DNA from: Bidens hawaiensis
Lineage: Eukaryota > Streptophyta > Magnoliopsida > Asterales > Asteraceae
Assembly: GCA_021521415.1 (NCBI GenBank)
Contig: JAIQDT010007613.1
Coordinates: 62,001-126,000, forward strand
Direction: 5' to 3'
Length of the DNA stretch: 64,000 bases
Positions 35,655 to 46,187 of this stretch are shown piece after piece. Position 1 is the stretch's first letter. Each line of letters starts with the position of its first letter. The notes under the pieces were generated by a model, which ran no database searches, was not told the origin of the DNA, and worked only from the letters and a program-made list of their open reading frames with translations. A program made the translations under genes and the position numbers.

Positions 35655-36365
35655 TCATGGCATCGGTGGTGGCGGTGGTGGAAACACGTCTCCCAAAAAG
35701 ACTTGAATTGTCTTAACCTCATTTTCCAATTTCATCACCCTTCGTTCGGCGGCAGCTGCCCGCCTCGCTCCCACATCAGCTAAGTGCAATGCATCTCTTA
35801 CCATATGCTCCAACTTTAGCACTCTCATCCTTGCGTCCGAGATCAAGTCATAGTGGTTATCAAGGCGGAGACTGGTCTCACAGGCCTTGCCTTTCACGCT
35901 CTCCATAAACACCTCGACCCTCTGCTCCCAATCCATGAGCCATTCATCAAGGGCCTTTCTCTCAGCCTCGGCGGCTGCTGCGGTCAGTGGTACGGGGACC
36001 TCTGTATCATCGGAGGTAGCGCGCCCTTGGGGGCGTGAGGACTCGCCTACCTCATGTATAGTCCGGGGCACCTCATCGTCGGAGTCCGTGGCATACCTTT
36101 TCAGCCCGGCGGCTCGTATCTCCTCGAAGGGCACTGCAGCCAGCTCCTCCATCTCCTCAAGGTCGTCGTCGTCATAAGTTACCTCGTCGTCCTCATCGAG
36201 CCTGATTACCTCGGTAGGCTCTTCATCGGAGATCTCTATAGGATCATCAGGAATTGGAACAACGTCGCTCATATGGACACTGCTGCTATCAGTGTTAGAG
36301 TCAGAGCCGGAGTCGGAGTCAGTGATGGCTAGGCCATGATATGGATCATTGTTCGGGAAGGCCAT
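35655..36365 (-). CDS. Gypsy-3 pre-gag ORF, 236 aa, acidic head, coiled-coil middle, polyproline end
   Basis: An uninterrupted ORF between the primer-binding site (36604-36615) and gag. Residues 15-100 are rich in Asp, Glu and Ser (DSDSGSDSNTDSSS, DEDDEVTYDDDDLEEMEEL). Residues ~125-225 are helical and charged with heptad-like spacing (RKALDEWLMDWEQRVEVFM, RRAAAAERRVMKLENEVK). The C-terminus is PPPPPPMP. I see no catalytic motif, zinc finger, signal peptide or membrane segment. It is on the element's sense strand in the leader, so it would be the first ORF of the LTR transcript. Decayed equivalents occur in gypsy-1 and gypsy-2. Role unknown; a structural or nucleic-acid-associated accessory protein is possible, but that is a guess. 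Confidence 0.7.
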   Translation of the reverse strand: MAFPNNDPYHGLAITDSDSGSDSNTDSSSVHMSDVVPIPDDPIEISDEEPTEVIRLDEDDEVTYDDDDLEEMEELAAVPFEEIRAAGLKRYATDSDDEVPRTIHEVGESSRPQGRATSDDTEVPVPLTAAAAEAERKALDEWLMDWEQRVEVFMESVKGKACETSLRLDNHYDLISDARMRVLKLEHMVRDALHLADVGARRAAAAERRVMKLENEVKTIQVFLGDVFPPPPPPMP

Positions 36366-36603
36366 CGCTGAAAGGATTAAGGTTTAATTAGTGATAATAT
36401 CGCTTTTTTTTTTTTTTTTCTATCCCTTATTTTGGTCATTCCTATATTAGACCATTAGTTGCGATAAAGGTGTCGTGAAGACACGTGCACTCTCGTGTAA
36501 TGCAAGTTTTGAAAACATGTCATGCATGAAAAACGTTTTCATGAGGGAATCTAAGGGGTTATAGCCTAGACTCAGGGTTGAATCCTAGTTCGCTATAACC
36601 ATG

Positions 36604-36615
36604 GCTCTGATACCA
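36604..36615 (-). promoter_or_regulatory. Gypsy-3 primer-binding site
   Basis: The minus strand reads TGGTATCAGAGC, three bases inside the 5' LTR at 36619. Complementary to the initiator tRNA-Met 3' end. Confidence 0.93.
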
Positions 36616-36618
36616 GTC

Positions 36619-39600
36619 TGTCACACCCGGTCCATAGGCGGAAACAACCGGTGTGCGACTCATGAAAGGTTTTTCGAGAGCGCGGTTAAGCAACAACTAT
36701 ATGATAAAATACATGAGGATTTCATTCATAATATAAGTTTTACAAAAATATCCATAAAAAAAAGTTTACATATAACATATTGAGATTTCACAGTTATGTC
36801 CTGCCGAAGGGAGATATAACCGTGAAAACTCCAAAATATAAAATCCTCATACATGAAATTTCCATAGTTAAACATAAAACCGTAGTGAGACACCGTGACC
36901 TCTCCACGTAGCTAAATACCTGAAAGACACGTAAAATAATTTAATCAGTATAAACTGAGTGAGTTCACAAGTTTTGTGACTCGATAAATTGCTTTATAAT
37001 ATAATTCTTATAACGTCATGAATGCAGTATCCATGACTTGCAGTGTAACGTGAATACATGAGTTCGTAACCATTCCTTGACTATATATATACACCATAAA
37101 GCCCCACATAACATCCCACGAGTCCACGAGGGAATAAATAAATCGGAAAACTAAGCACCCGTCTTATAAAGTGGCGCGACCACTTACGAGTGGGTTGGTC
37201 AGACCAGTAGTACTACCCGTAGAGTTCCTCGGCTATAGTTGCCTATAGTTTATGGTTACAATATATACCGGGGACTTTATGTACCATGAGCGCGCCAAAT
37301 ATCTCATGTACACGCACATTGTAAATCAAGATATACACCATGATAAAACATATTTAAACACGTGTCCCTCGCCCCGAAAACAGTTTAAAACATAGTGAAA
37401 ATAGTGAAAATAGGGGCTGTGAGACTCACCTTAAATGAGGAATAATGTTCCGTTATACTCGGCGAGTTTCCTGTATTATATCGTATACGTATGCACTTCA
37501 GTACATAATATATAACTATTAATACTTAGCCCGATACATACTTATGAGGTGACGGTATATATGTATACTTTTTATACACTAGCGATACGGACGTTAGACA
37601 ACGTCTTATACTTGTTATGTATATCCGTTATATCCTCTTTATATATATATCCTCCGAGCATTAGGGAATGCTCGATACAAATTATTCGTCGGTAATCATG
37701 ACGTTCGTGACATGCTTTAGCCTAATAGGTTTTGGAGCTCTCATCGTTAGTCCCCAGGTAGGTAACGGGCCCATCTATGATATATTCAGTTACCAGCCTA
37801 GACAGGACGTCCCGACTACCGGCACCTCCACCCTTCCAGTTACTCGCAATGTCCATCACAAAAACCCGAATTTTATATTTATACGTATGGCACATATATA
37901 GGAATATATGTGTATTAATTGTATATATCATTTCTTCATGTATATGATAAGTATTATTAGTATTTTCGTCTTCGTAACATATAGTTATCTTTTACTTTTA
38001 TAACTCTTATACACATCCTTTGTTTTTATAACATTATACATGGGTATTTTCATTTGCGTATATAGGAATATATGTGTATTAATTGTATATATCATTTCTT
38101 CATGTATATGATAAGTATTATTAGTATTTTCGTCTTCGTAACATATAGTTATCACATCCTTTGTTTTTATAACATTATACATGGGTATTTATATTTTCAT
38201 TTGCGTATATAGGAATATACGTGTACCTTGTATTTTACCCGTACAATCATCGTTATTTTTATTTTCAAGACTTGATGCAAGGATTGCACCTTATGTTTAA
38301 TGTGCACTTTTATTTATACGTTTATCTTTATTACTAGTACTCATATTTTATCATTATTATTATTATTACTATTATTATTTTTACTTTTATGACAAACCCG
38401 ATACGGTTTTTAATACGTTAGTTATACCCTTTTTAAAGTTTAACATAACCAAAATTCCATCTTTACATTTATATCATCTTGTTTATTTATAAGTGGGTTT
38501 TACTACTCAAGATCATTTTTACCTTAACTAGGTGTTCTATTAACCTTAACCTTCCTTAAACACCCTTTAAATCCTTTATGTCTTTTGCTTAACATGATTT
38601 ATCCTTAATTATATGTCATTTCAACACACTTCAAGTTTATGTTTATGTCTAATCACCTCATTATGTGTATGTATCTTAGGCTTAGTCCATGTTTTTCTAC
38701 TAAACATTATATGGCATTAGTACCATGGGAATGTCGGTTTTTGAGCGATTTAAGACGAGATCCAAGTTCCTTGACGTTAACCACGATGTTAAGAGTCTAC
38801 AATATGTTCAAATAACATGAAATAGGTGGATTAGGGTCAAGTAAAATGATGAGACCGTGGCTGGACAGAATCTGTGTTTTTCCAGCCACCATAAACTGTT
38901 ACAAATCGAGTTTTTGGCTTACCTAATGCTGAAATGAAGCCGGAAATGGATGTTCAAAAGGTGGTTCGTGATCCTTGCGAGTTTCCTTGGATTCCTAAAC
39001 AAGAATCACCCAAAAATACCAAGTGGTTTGTGAGATATGAACACAAGAAGAGAGGGGGGTACTGCTGGAAAATGCAGTTTCCAGTAGTGACCTTTGAAGG
39101 TTCAAGGCTTCTTACCGAGTTTTCCGGGCAGAGATCCGTTCAAGGCTTTCTACCACGGTTTAAGGATTTCTTCTATCTTTCCAACGATATATATAGGGTT
39201 CAAGATGTTAATAGTAGAATTATAGAGAAAACGGGTTGCAAAGAGGCGGCTGTTTGGTGGCCTGCTGCTGTTCTTCGGCCGAGAGAGGAACAAGGGAGAT
39301 TTGGATTGTGTTCTTGAGTGTTTGTGGTGAATTTCAGCTGATCTAAGTGTGTTTATATAGGGAAAGTCTTGAGGGAACATGATCCCTAGGTTTAAGGGAT
39401 TGTAATCTTGGTCAAAGATCATGCAACAAGTTACTAGGAAGATCAAGTTATGGTTTTTATTATTGTTTAATGTGGGCTGGATTTTTGCTATATTTTGGAG
39501 GCTAGGGAGATCTTGTAAGTACTAGGGATGTCATGATGATGTTCCTCATGATGATGATGATGATGATATGGATGATGATGTTAATTGGTGTATGGATGAG

Positions 39601-40428
39601 AATACATGGATGTATACATGAGTGTGTAGGTTGGATGATGAACCGAAGGGGGGCTGGTTGGGGTTCGGCTTTGGGGGCTGGAACGACAAGGGTAGTTTGG
39701 TCATTTAATAAGTATATTGATTGTCCAAATGTAGTGCTAAGTTCAATCTTGGTTCGGGTCTTAAGTGGATAGTCGTTAGGACGAGTTGATCATCGAGTAA
39801 ACAAGTTATGGAATTTATATTGGACTTGGGTATTATGAGCTTCTCTTAATTTATTTGGTCACCTATAAGGTATTATAGATGGTATGGAACCCGGTATTTA
39901 TTTCGGTTCCCGGTATGATGTATATTTAAATTTAGCCCGGAGTTATATTCGGTTAAATAGTGCTCCATATTGTAATCCTTCATGGATTGTTTAAATTATT
40001 AACTTCATATTATTTTGACTAGCATACCTTTAATTCCTTCATAGTTTCATATCTTGATCGTCTCACTGTATAATGTATCATTGATTTGGCCGGTTCGGCG
40101 ACTATATTCCATTATTTAAACGTTTATGGCGTTTTGGTCCTAATTAGGGAATTAGGACATTACTGGGCATGGTCTTACCATTACCCCTTATATTGGATCA
40201 TAGATATATATTTAGCTTGATATATTTGTCACCTCTAAACTATTACTGGGCTATCTTCATCATATAGCCGTTCTCATCGGCACTTTATACAATCCTGTAG
40301 GCATAACGACTGTTTTCGTCCACATTTCAAGTATACTATGGTTTATACCTCATATAAATTATATAAATGACACGTAATTTTGATCAATTATAAAGATTAA
40401 AGAATATGGAAAATTACCGGGTGTCACA
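36619..40428 (-). repeat. Gypsy-3 5' LTR (3810 bp)
   Basis: The transcription-driving LTR of the element. Nearly identical to 26916-30736, with the same internal tandem array (first unit at 37897). It is flanked on the right by TATAT, the target duplication. Confidence 0.96.
39352..39359 (-). promoter_or_regulatory. Gypsy-3 5' LTR TATA box
   Basis: TATATAAA on the minus strand, about 1.07 kb inside the LTR's upstream edge. It predicts transcription start roughly 30 bases downstream (near 39320) and a long R-U5 of about 2.7 kb. Confidence 0.65.
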
Positions 40429-40433
40429 TATAT

Positions 40434-40962
40434 TCGGGTTGCGCGCGTACTATTGTGAAGCCACGCACATACAGAAACGGTAACACTGATTACGCATCTG
40501 ATGACATGTTTGGGTGCATACCTCGCCGCATCGTGCGGGCACACAACTAGTATGTCCTAATATGGTCGATTAAGACATGTTTTATATTTTTATCTATTAT
40601 CATCTAGCTTGACTCAGTATAAACTAGATTTAACTCTTCAAGACATTTGTGCTCTTACCATACATACATACATATATATATATATATATCACACAACTTA
40701 TTATAATACTAATATTTTCCAAACATCCACCCCCGACAAGAATTTGTCACCCATCCCCTGTCCCCACACATTTCGCCTCTTTTGTAGTCCGGGGGCGGTG
40801 TTCGCTCTCCTTTTCACCTCTTATCACCCAGACTTGTAGCCCACTAAACATGACCTAATGACTAATATGGCATAACTATAAATATAAGGACACTTATATT
40901 TATAACTAAGCATCTATTAATTTTGAAGTTTGTATGAACTAAAAATATTTTAAAGTTAATAC
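40434..40962. other. CACTA internal segment between gypsy-3 and the small hAT-like element
   Basis: Non-coding, with a (TA)n run near 40672-40690. No gene seen. The last eight bases, 40955-40962, are the left target duplication GTTAATAC. Confidence 0.6.
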
Positions 40963-41482
40963 CGGTGTTTTGAAATCCGGCCCGGCCTGGCTGGTCGGCC
41001 CGGTCCGACCGGGACCCGGTCTCGGAACCGGGCAGGGTGAGGTATTTGACCCGTTTTTGAAAAACCCGGCCGGATTTGGCTGGTGGCGGTCGGCCCGGAC
41101 CCGGTGACCCGACGGTTCGACCGGTATGAAATGTGCATGGTGGGTTTCGAACTTGAGTCATTTTCTAAGTAGAAGCTTTAATAATTAACCATGAGCTAAC
41201 CAACCAAGCATCATTATTAACGTCTTTATTGATCAAATATATATCATATATATTCATAAAACAATGTATGAAACATAAATAAACATTAAAGTTTGTTATT
41301 ATTATTCTTTTTTTTGGTTATTATTAATTTTTATATGTATATGAATTATATATATAAATATATATATTTAAATTATTTATGACGTCATCCGGGTCAAACA
41401 CCGGTTCGCCCTCCCGGGTCGGTCCGACCTTTGACTCGGTAAGGCGTCCGGGTCGATGCCCGGGCCGGGTCTGAAAACATTG
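40963..41482. mobile_element. Small non-autonomous hAT-like element (520 bp)
   Basis: The ends are CGGTGTTTTGAAATCCGG and (inverted) CAATGTTTTCAGACCCGG. The 8-bp target duplication GTTAATAC lies at 40955-40962 and 41483-41490. The subterminal parts are rich in CCGGCCCGG/GGTCGGACC words and the centre is AT-rich. There is no transposase; the ORF at 40862-41161 is an effect of the GC-rich arms. End sequence and 8-bp duplication fit the hAT superfamily. Confidence 0.85.
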
Positions 41483-41490
41483 GTTAATAC

Positions 41491-43208
41491 AACTCCTAGT
41501 TACTAACTTTTCTACAAGTTTTATTTGGAGAATTCATAAAAAAATTTTCCCACCACTATTTCCCGCCCCTAATATTCACTTTTCTTTCCCACCATGAAAT
41601 TTAAAAATCATCAAACCTGTATCTTATCTCCACTCTCTAGCTTTCGATATATTCGAGAGTGAAACTTCTACGCCCTTACGAACCACCGCACCAATCATCC
41701 ACTAGTCTCACCAAATCGCACCACCGCAGCTACCATCGCACCACCCCATTACCGTCGCACCAGTTCCGTCAATATCACCATCGCACCTGCGTAAAAATCA
41801 CCGCCGTAACCACTGTCGCACCACTTCGTCACATCGGTGGAAATTGTTCCAAAGGTCTGTTCAATCTGTTTTTTGATTTATTTAATTGATTTCACGTTTT
41901 GCTAGTTGTCACCCCTAAGTTTATGTAAATGAGTTTCGCAAATTAGCAAGGAAGCATCACTAATAATGTTGATAACTTATGGTTTATGTAGGTCGAAAAT
42001 ATATGCTAAAGGATGAACAGAAAAAGAAGCACACAAGTATGACAGATTAAACGAGCAGTCATGTGGGAAAAACAGGCAGAGCATTATGATGGAGGATTTG
42101 TTCAAAAACAGTATGTACTCACAACTCATACTTTGATGAAATACTATATTATTAACAATAAAATAATTGCTTCATAGCTACAAAATGATTAGATTATGCT
42201 TTGTACTCTATTGTAGTTTACACTGTGGTTTTGTATGTTGATGTATGGTTTTATTCATGATTTACCAACATAATTCTCTCATATGTATTTCTGTTGCAGA
42301 AACTCGGTTTTATCATTGCTCTATCTGTTGAAGCTTGGTATAATGTATTGACTTACTTTTTTTATGTTTCTTCATTTTGTTTCTAACATTGTTATAACAA
42401 ATAAGTTGCTGATGCATATTTGAGATATATGTTTTTTTTATTGTATTTTACAATTTAAACATATGTTTCTCTAGCATGTTTCCAAAGTCTGCGAACGAGA
42501 AATTCTAATGCAGTCAGAACTCGCAAACGCGGCCAAGTTGTTGCACATAGTTAGGATTCACAATTACTTCAATGCTACAAAGGTATGTAATGTTAACCAA
42601 TTTTATTCATAGTTGTAACATTATTTATTAAAAGTTAAAATTTTGTTTATGTTAGGTGCAACATCAATCCTATCAATTTCTTTACAATAATGTGAATAGG
42701 TATCATTCAACAAATTTATAAGTGAATTTGTACATTTAAATAAGAATATATTTATTCTAATACACTATTTGCTATTTTGCAGAGCTACAAAAGGCTAAAA
42801 CATAATTATGTTCGGCAGGATAGCTACAAATATAAAGGGCAGAAGACATTAACGTGCTAGGTTGAAGATATATTATTTATGGAATAAACACTAGAAAAAA
42901 AATCTAGTGCTTGCGTTTGTAAACACCAAAGGATAATATTGTATTTGTATTGTATTTGGATAAGTTGTATATATATGGTTTGACCAATTATTTGGTTTAA
43001 AATGATACGGTGTTTGAGATTTTTTTGTATGTTAAAGAAATATATTAATGACTAACATGATGTGGTATCAAGGATTAATTCGTAGTCATTAAAATTGTTT
43101 TAATTAGGACTGAATTAAAAAACAGTCGTGAATCATAATGAAATGTATTTAGGACAAAACATAATTAATTTGAAGGACTATTTTTCAGTCTCTAATGAAA
43201 CATTTAAG
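41491..43208 (+). other. CACTA internal region with possible exon-like remnants
   Basis: The stretch 41560-41870 resembles a 5' untranslated or coding start with many CACCG/TCGCACCA words, giving a short His/Pro/Thr-rich ORF at 41659-41889. Further on, GC-richer patches near 42000-42110, 42480-42590 and 42780-42860 are bounded by AG and GT in AT-rich DNA, like exons and introns. I recognise no protein, and reading frames are short. It could be a decayed internal gene of the CACTA element or a captured host fragment. The final ~130 bases hold right-arm subterminal repeats. Confidence 0.35.
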
Positions 43209-43224
43209 GACTAAAATAGAGGTG

Positions 43225-43440
43225 GACAACAAAACCGGTTCCTGGAACCGGTTCGACGGAACCGAACCGGAACCGAACCGGTTCCTACCCGTTTTTCGTA
43301 GGAACCGGTTCGGTTCCGTTTCAACCCGACGATCCGGAACCGGTTTGACATGTTTGGAGGTGGACCGGGTAGGAACCGGAACCGAACCGGAACCGGTTCT
43401 GGAACCGGTTCGACCGGAACCGGTTCGGAACCGGTTATAG
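43225..43440. repeat. hAT left subterminal AACCGGTT cluster
   Basis: About nine copies of AACCGGTT plus half-sites GGAACC, in alternating orientation. They are probably transposase-binding sites, as subterminal repeats are in other hAT elements. Confidence 0.85.
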
Positions 43441-43689
43441 CCGTTGGAGTGGTTCTAGCCGTTGGGAAACGGTTTTATGGCCGTTTTTTGACCGTTGGGG
43501 TCAAAAATGGCCGTTTTTTTGGCTCCCCAAACGCCCCACTACTAGTATAAATAGGTATTTGGTGTAATGGGTTCATCACAACACTCAAAACGCAAACCCG
43601 AACGCAAAAAAATACAAAAAAACGCTATTACAACGTTCTGAGTTCTCTAATCTCTTGTTTTCTCTTCTTCTATATTCATATTTGTTGTT

Positions 43690-45726
43690 ATGGCTGCCTC
43701 ACAATCATCGGTTGGTCAAGGTTCCACCGCCGGACCAAGTTTCGTTCGTATTGTACCTCATAATCGTAATCAAGAGATTTGGTGCAATTGGGATTTGGTT
43801 GAATTGAGTGACCATTCATTGAAGGCTCGGTGCAAGTTTTGTGGGATTTATTTAAACCCACTTTCGAATTCAAATTTGAAGAAACACATCGAAAGACCGT
43901 ATTGCAGGGCGTTGAAACAGAACGTCGAGTCGCAACAAACGCAAATGGATAGTGAAGGCGGAATATTTACATACCAAATTGATCGAGTTCAAGATCGTAT
44001 GGCGAAGTTTGTGATTCAAGAAGCTTTGCCGTTTAGCCACTTCGACAACCCTCGCTTAACCGCCATGATTCGAGATACGCTTCAACCACAATACACTCAC
44101 GTAAGTCGTCATACTCTTAAACGTTATTGTTTAAAATTGTGGAAGAAGGCCAAAGAGGTACTAATTGTATATTTTGAAAATATAAATACGGGAATAAACT
44201 TAACTACTGATGTTTGGTCGGCTCCGCATGGTCTACCCGAATCTTATCTTTGTGTCACCGCTCATTGGGTAGACCCGTCATCGTGGGAAATGATGAAACG
44301 CACCATTGCTTTTGAACTCTTTGAGTATCCACATACGGGAGATAATTTGTTTGAAATTTTAGATTATGTTATAAAAACTTATAAACTAGAAAATAAAATA
44401 TTTTCAATTGCATTTGATAACGCGTCGAATAATACATCGGCGGTTGATAAATTAAAATTAAAATATACGCCGATTTGCAATGGTGTATTTTTTCACTCAA
44501 GGTGTGTTGCACATATCATTAATTTAATCGTGCAAGACGGACTTGCTTCGGATGAGGTTACATCGGTTATAAACGATTTTAGAGTAATGCTACATGAAGT
44601 TTTTAAGAAAAGTAAAAAAAGACAAATGGATTATAGAAAATTTTGTAAAGATACGGGAAGAAAAGCTTTGGGAGCTAATTGGGATGTACCTCATCGATGG
44701 AATTCCACTTGCATAATGTTTCAAAGTGCTTTGAAACAAAGAGACACTTTACAAATGTTTCATTCTAGTCTTGCCGAGAATGATTTGGCAATCCCCTTTT
44801 CAAATGAGAAATGGGAAATTATCAATGACTTATCGACTTTTCTTGAAGTTTTTAAAACATCAACTACGAAACTATCGGGAACGTATTATCCGACAAGTCC
44901 CTTGGTTCTTTCGGAGTTATTTTTAATCGTTAACAATCTTAAAGAATTTGAAAATAAAAGTCCAATGTTTTCAAACATCATATTACCAATGAAGTTTAAA
45001 TTAAAAAAATACTTTCTTGAATTGCCACCGATTTTTACTTGCGCCGCCGCTTTAAACCCAATGTTAAATGTTACGGGGGTTGAATGTGTGATAGACGAAA
45101 TTTTTTCAGCCTTAGATATGCATGAAGTTGACCCAAACTTTTCAACAGAGGCACAAAATGATTTTAACTTGAATTTTAAATTTATGTATGACTTTTATAT
45201 AAATAAATATGGGTCAAACATACACATGCCTACGCCGGGGGGGTCTTCATCAAGTTCAAGTGCTCCTAGAGTACGAGACCCCATGATTAGCCTTATGAAC
45301 ACCGTTCGCAACGTAACGGCTAAAAAACAAAGGGGTAACACCCCTTCAAGCGAACTAGGAAGGTATAGTGCATATGATTTCTCTACCGGTTTATCCGAAG
45401 AGGAATATGGCACTTTTGATGTTTTGGCTTGGTGGAAGGTAAAGGAAACCGAGTTTCCGATTCTTGCCACCATGGCCCGTGATTTACTAACCGCCCAAGC
45501 TTCTACGGTAGCTTCGGAATCTGCTTTTTCTCTTAGTGGCAGGGTAATATCGGTGAGAAGAACAAGACTGAATTCGGAGTCGGTGGAGATGTGCATTTGC
45601 TTGAAGGATCACTTGGACTCAATCGATCGTGTTCAACACGTAACCACTCTGGAAGACGAAACACCACTTGATGTTCGAATGCACGACGAACAAGAAGGCG
45701 TTTCTACAAGTAATTCTGATGAATAA
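43690..45726 (+). CDS. hAT-family transposase with BED-type zinc finger, 678 aa, complete
   Basis: Cut-and-paste transposase. The N-terminal BED-like finger has Cys48, Cys51, His66 and Cys72 (CKFCGIYLNPLSNSNLKKHI). The RNase H-like core has Asp174 in NLTTDVWSAPHG and Asp243 in SIAFDNASNN, with the CxxH pair Cys272/His275 (RCVAHIINL). The catalytic Glu is probably about residue 610 in ASTVASESAFS. The C-terminal hAT dimerisation domain spans roughly 555-645 (FDVLAWWKVKETEFPILATMARDLL, then SGRVISVRRTRLNSESVEM). The length is normal for plant BED-hAT transposases and there are no internal stops. The ATG at 43690 is the first in frame, about 470 bp from the left end, and precedes the finger. It would act in the nucleus on the AACCGGTT-rich ends. 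Confidence 0.95.
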   Translation: MAASQSSVGQGSTAGPSFVRIVPHNRNQEIWCNWDLVELSDHSLKARCKFCGIYLNPLSNSNLKKHIERPYCRALKQNVESQQTQMDSEGGIFTYQIDRVQDRMAKFVIQEALPFSHFDNPRLTAMIRDTLQPQYTHVSRHTLKRYCLKLWKKAKEVLIVYFENINTGINLTTDVWSAPHGLPESYLCVTAHWVDPSSWEMMKRTIAFELFEYPHTGDNLFEILDYVIKTYKLENKIFSIAFDNASNNTSAVDKLKLKYTPICNGVFFHSRCVAHIINLIVQDGLASDEVTSVINDFRVMLHEVFKKSKKRQMDYRKFCKDTGRKALGANWDVPHRWNSTCIMFQSALKQRDTLQMFHSSLAENDLAIPFSNEKWEIINDLSTFLEVFKTSTTKLSGTYYPTSPLVLSELFLIVNNLKEFENKSPMFSNIILPMKFKLKKYFLELPPIFTCAAALNPMLNVTGVECVIDEIFSALDMHEVDPNFSTEAQNDFNLNFKFMYDFYINKYGSNIHMPTPGGSSSSSSAPRVRDPMISLMNTVRNVTAKKQRGNTPSSELGRYSAYDFSTGLSEEEYGTFDVLAWWKVKETEFPILATMARDLLTAQASTVASESAFSLSGRVISVRRTRLNSESVEMCICLKDHLDSIDRVQHVTTLEDETPLDVRMHDEQEGVSTSNSDE

Positions 45727-45974
45727 GTCGCCACTCAATAATTACGACGAACAAGAAGGCTTTTATAGAAATAATATGTCACAACTTTATATTTATAAGT
45801 TTAATGTTTTGTTAGTTTGTTTTTGAATATTTTAAAACATGTAACCTTTTTTTTTTGAACTTCTTAAAGTAAATAAAATGAATTTTATGTTAATTGTTTT
45901 TTTTATTTAACATGTTATACAAATACGAGCAGCGGAAACGAAAAACGAAAAAAAAAATTATTTTTTACACTGTA

Positions 45975-46150
45975 ACCGGTTGGAACCGGTTACAGTGTAA
46001 GAACCGGTTTAGGAACCGGTCAGAACCGGTTCCACCGGTTCCGGGTCCGAGGGTTGGGGAACCGGTTCGGTTCCCTAACCGGTTCGAACATGGAACCGGT
46101 TTAAACAGTGATGTTGACTAATGGAACCGGTTCTGAACCGGTTCCGGTTC
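45975..46150. repeat. hAT right subterminal AACCGGTT cluster
   Basis: Mirror counterpart of the left cluster, again about nine AACCGGTT palindromes, directly downstream of the transposase 3' untranslated region. Confidence 0.85.
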
Positions 46151-46187
46151 CTTTGACCAACCCGATTTGATCACCTATAGACTAAAA

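Larger units (their letters stand above)
26916..40428 (-). mobile_element. Gypsy-3: structurally complete chromovirus-like Ty3/gypsy element
   Basis: LTRs at 26916-30736 and 36619-40428, both starting TGTCACACCCGG and ending GGTGTCACA. The 5-bp target duplication TATAT lies at 26911-26915 and 40429-40433. Primer-binding site, pre-gag ORF, gag, protease, reverse transcriptase, RNase H, integrase and chromodomain-like tail are present in order on the minus strand. By eye the LTRs differ at roughly two dozen positions over 3.8 kb plus a few small indels, so it is a recent insertion. It nonetheless carries two frameshifts and two in-frame stops. Confidence 0.96.
43217..46179 (+). mobile_element. 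hAT transposon with intact transposase, inserted in the CACTA right arm
   Basis: The left end is TAGAGGTGGACAAC; the right end, inverted, is TATAGGTGATCAAA. The 8-bp duplication GACTAAAA lies at 43209-43216 and 46180-46187. Length 2963 bp. Both subterminal regions (43225-43440 and 45975-46150) carry about nine AACCGGTT palindromes each. It encodes one 678-aa transposase without introns. All structural requirements for an autonomous element appear present. Confidence 0.95.
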
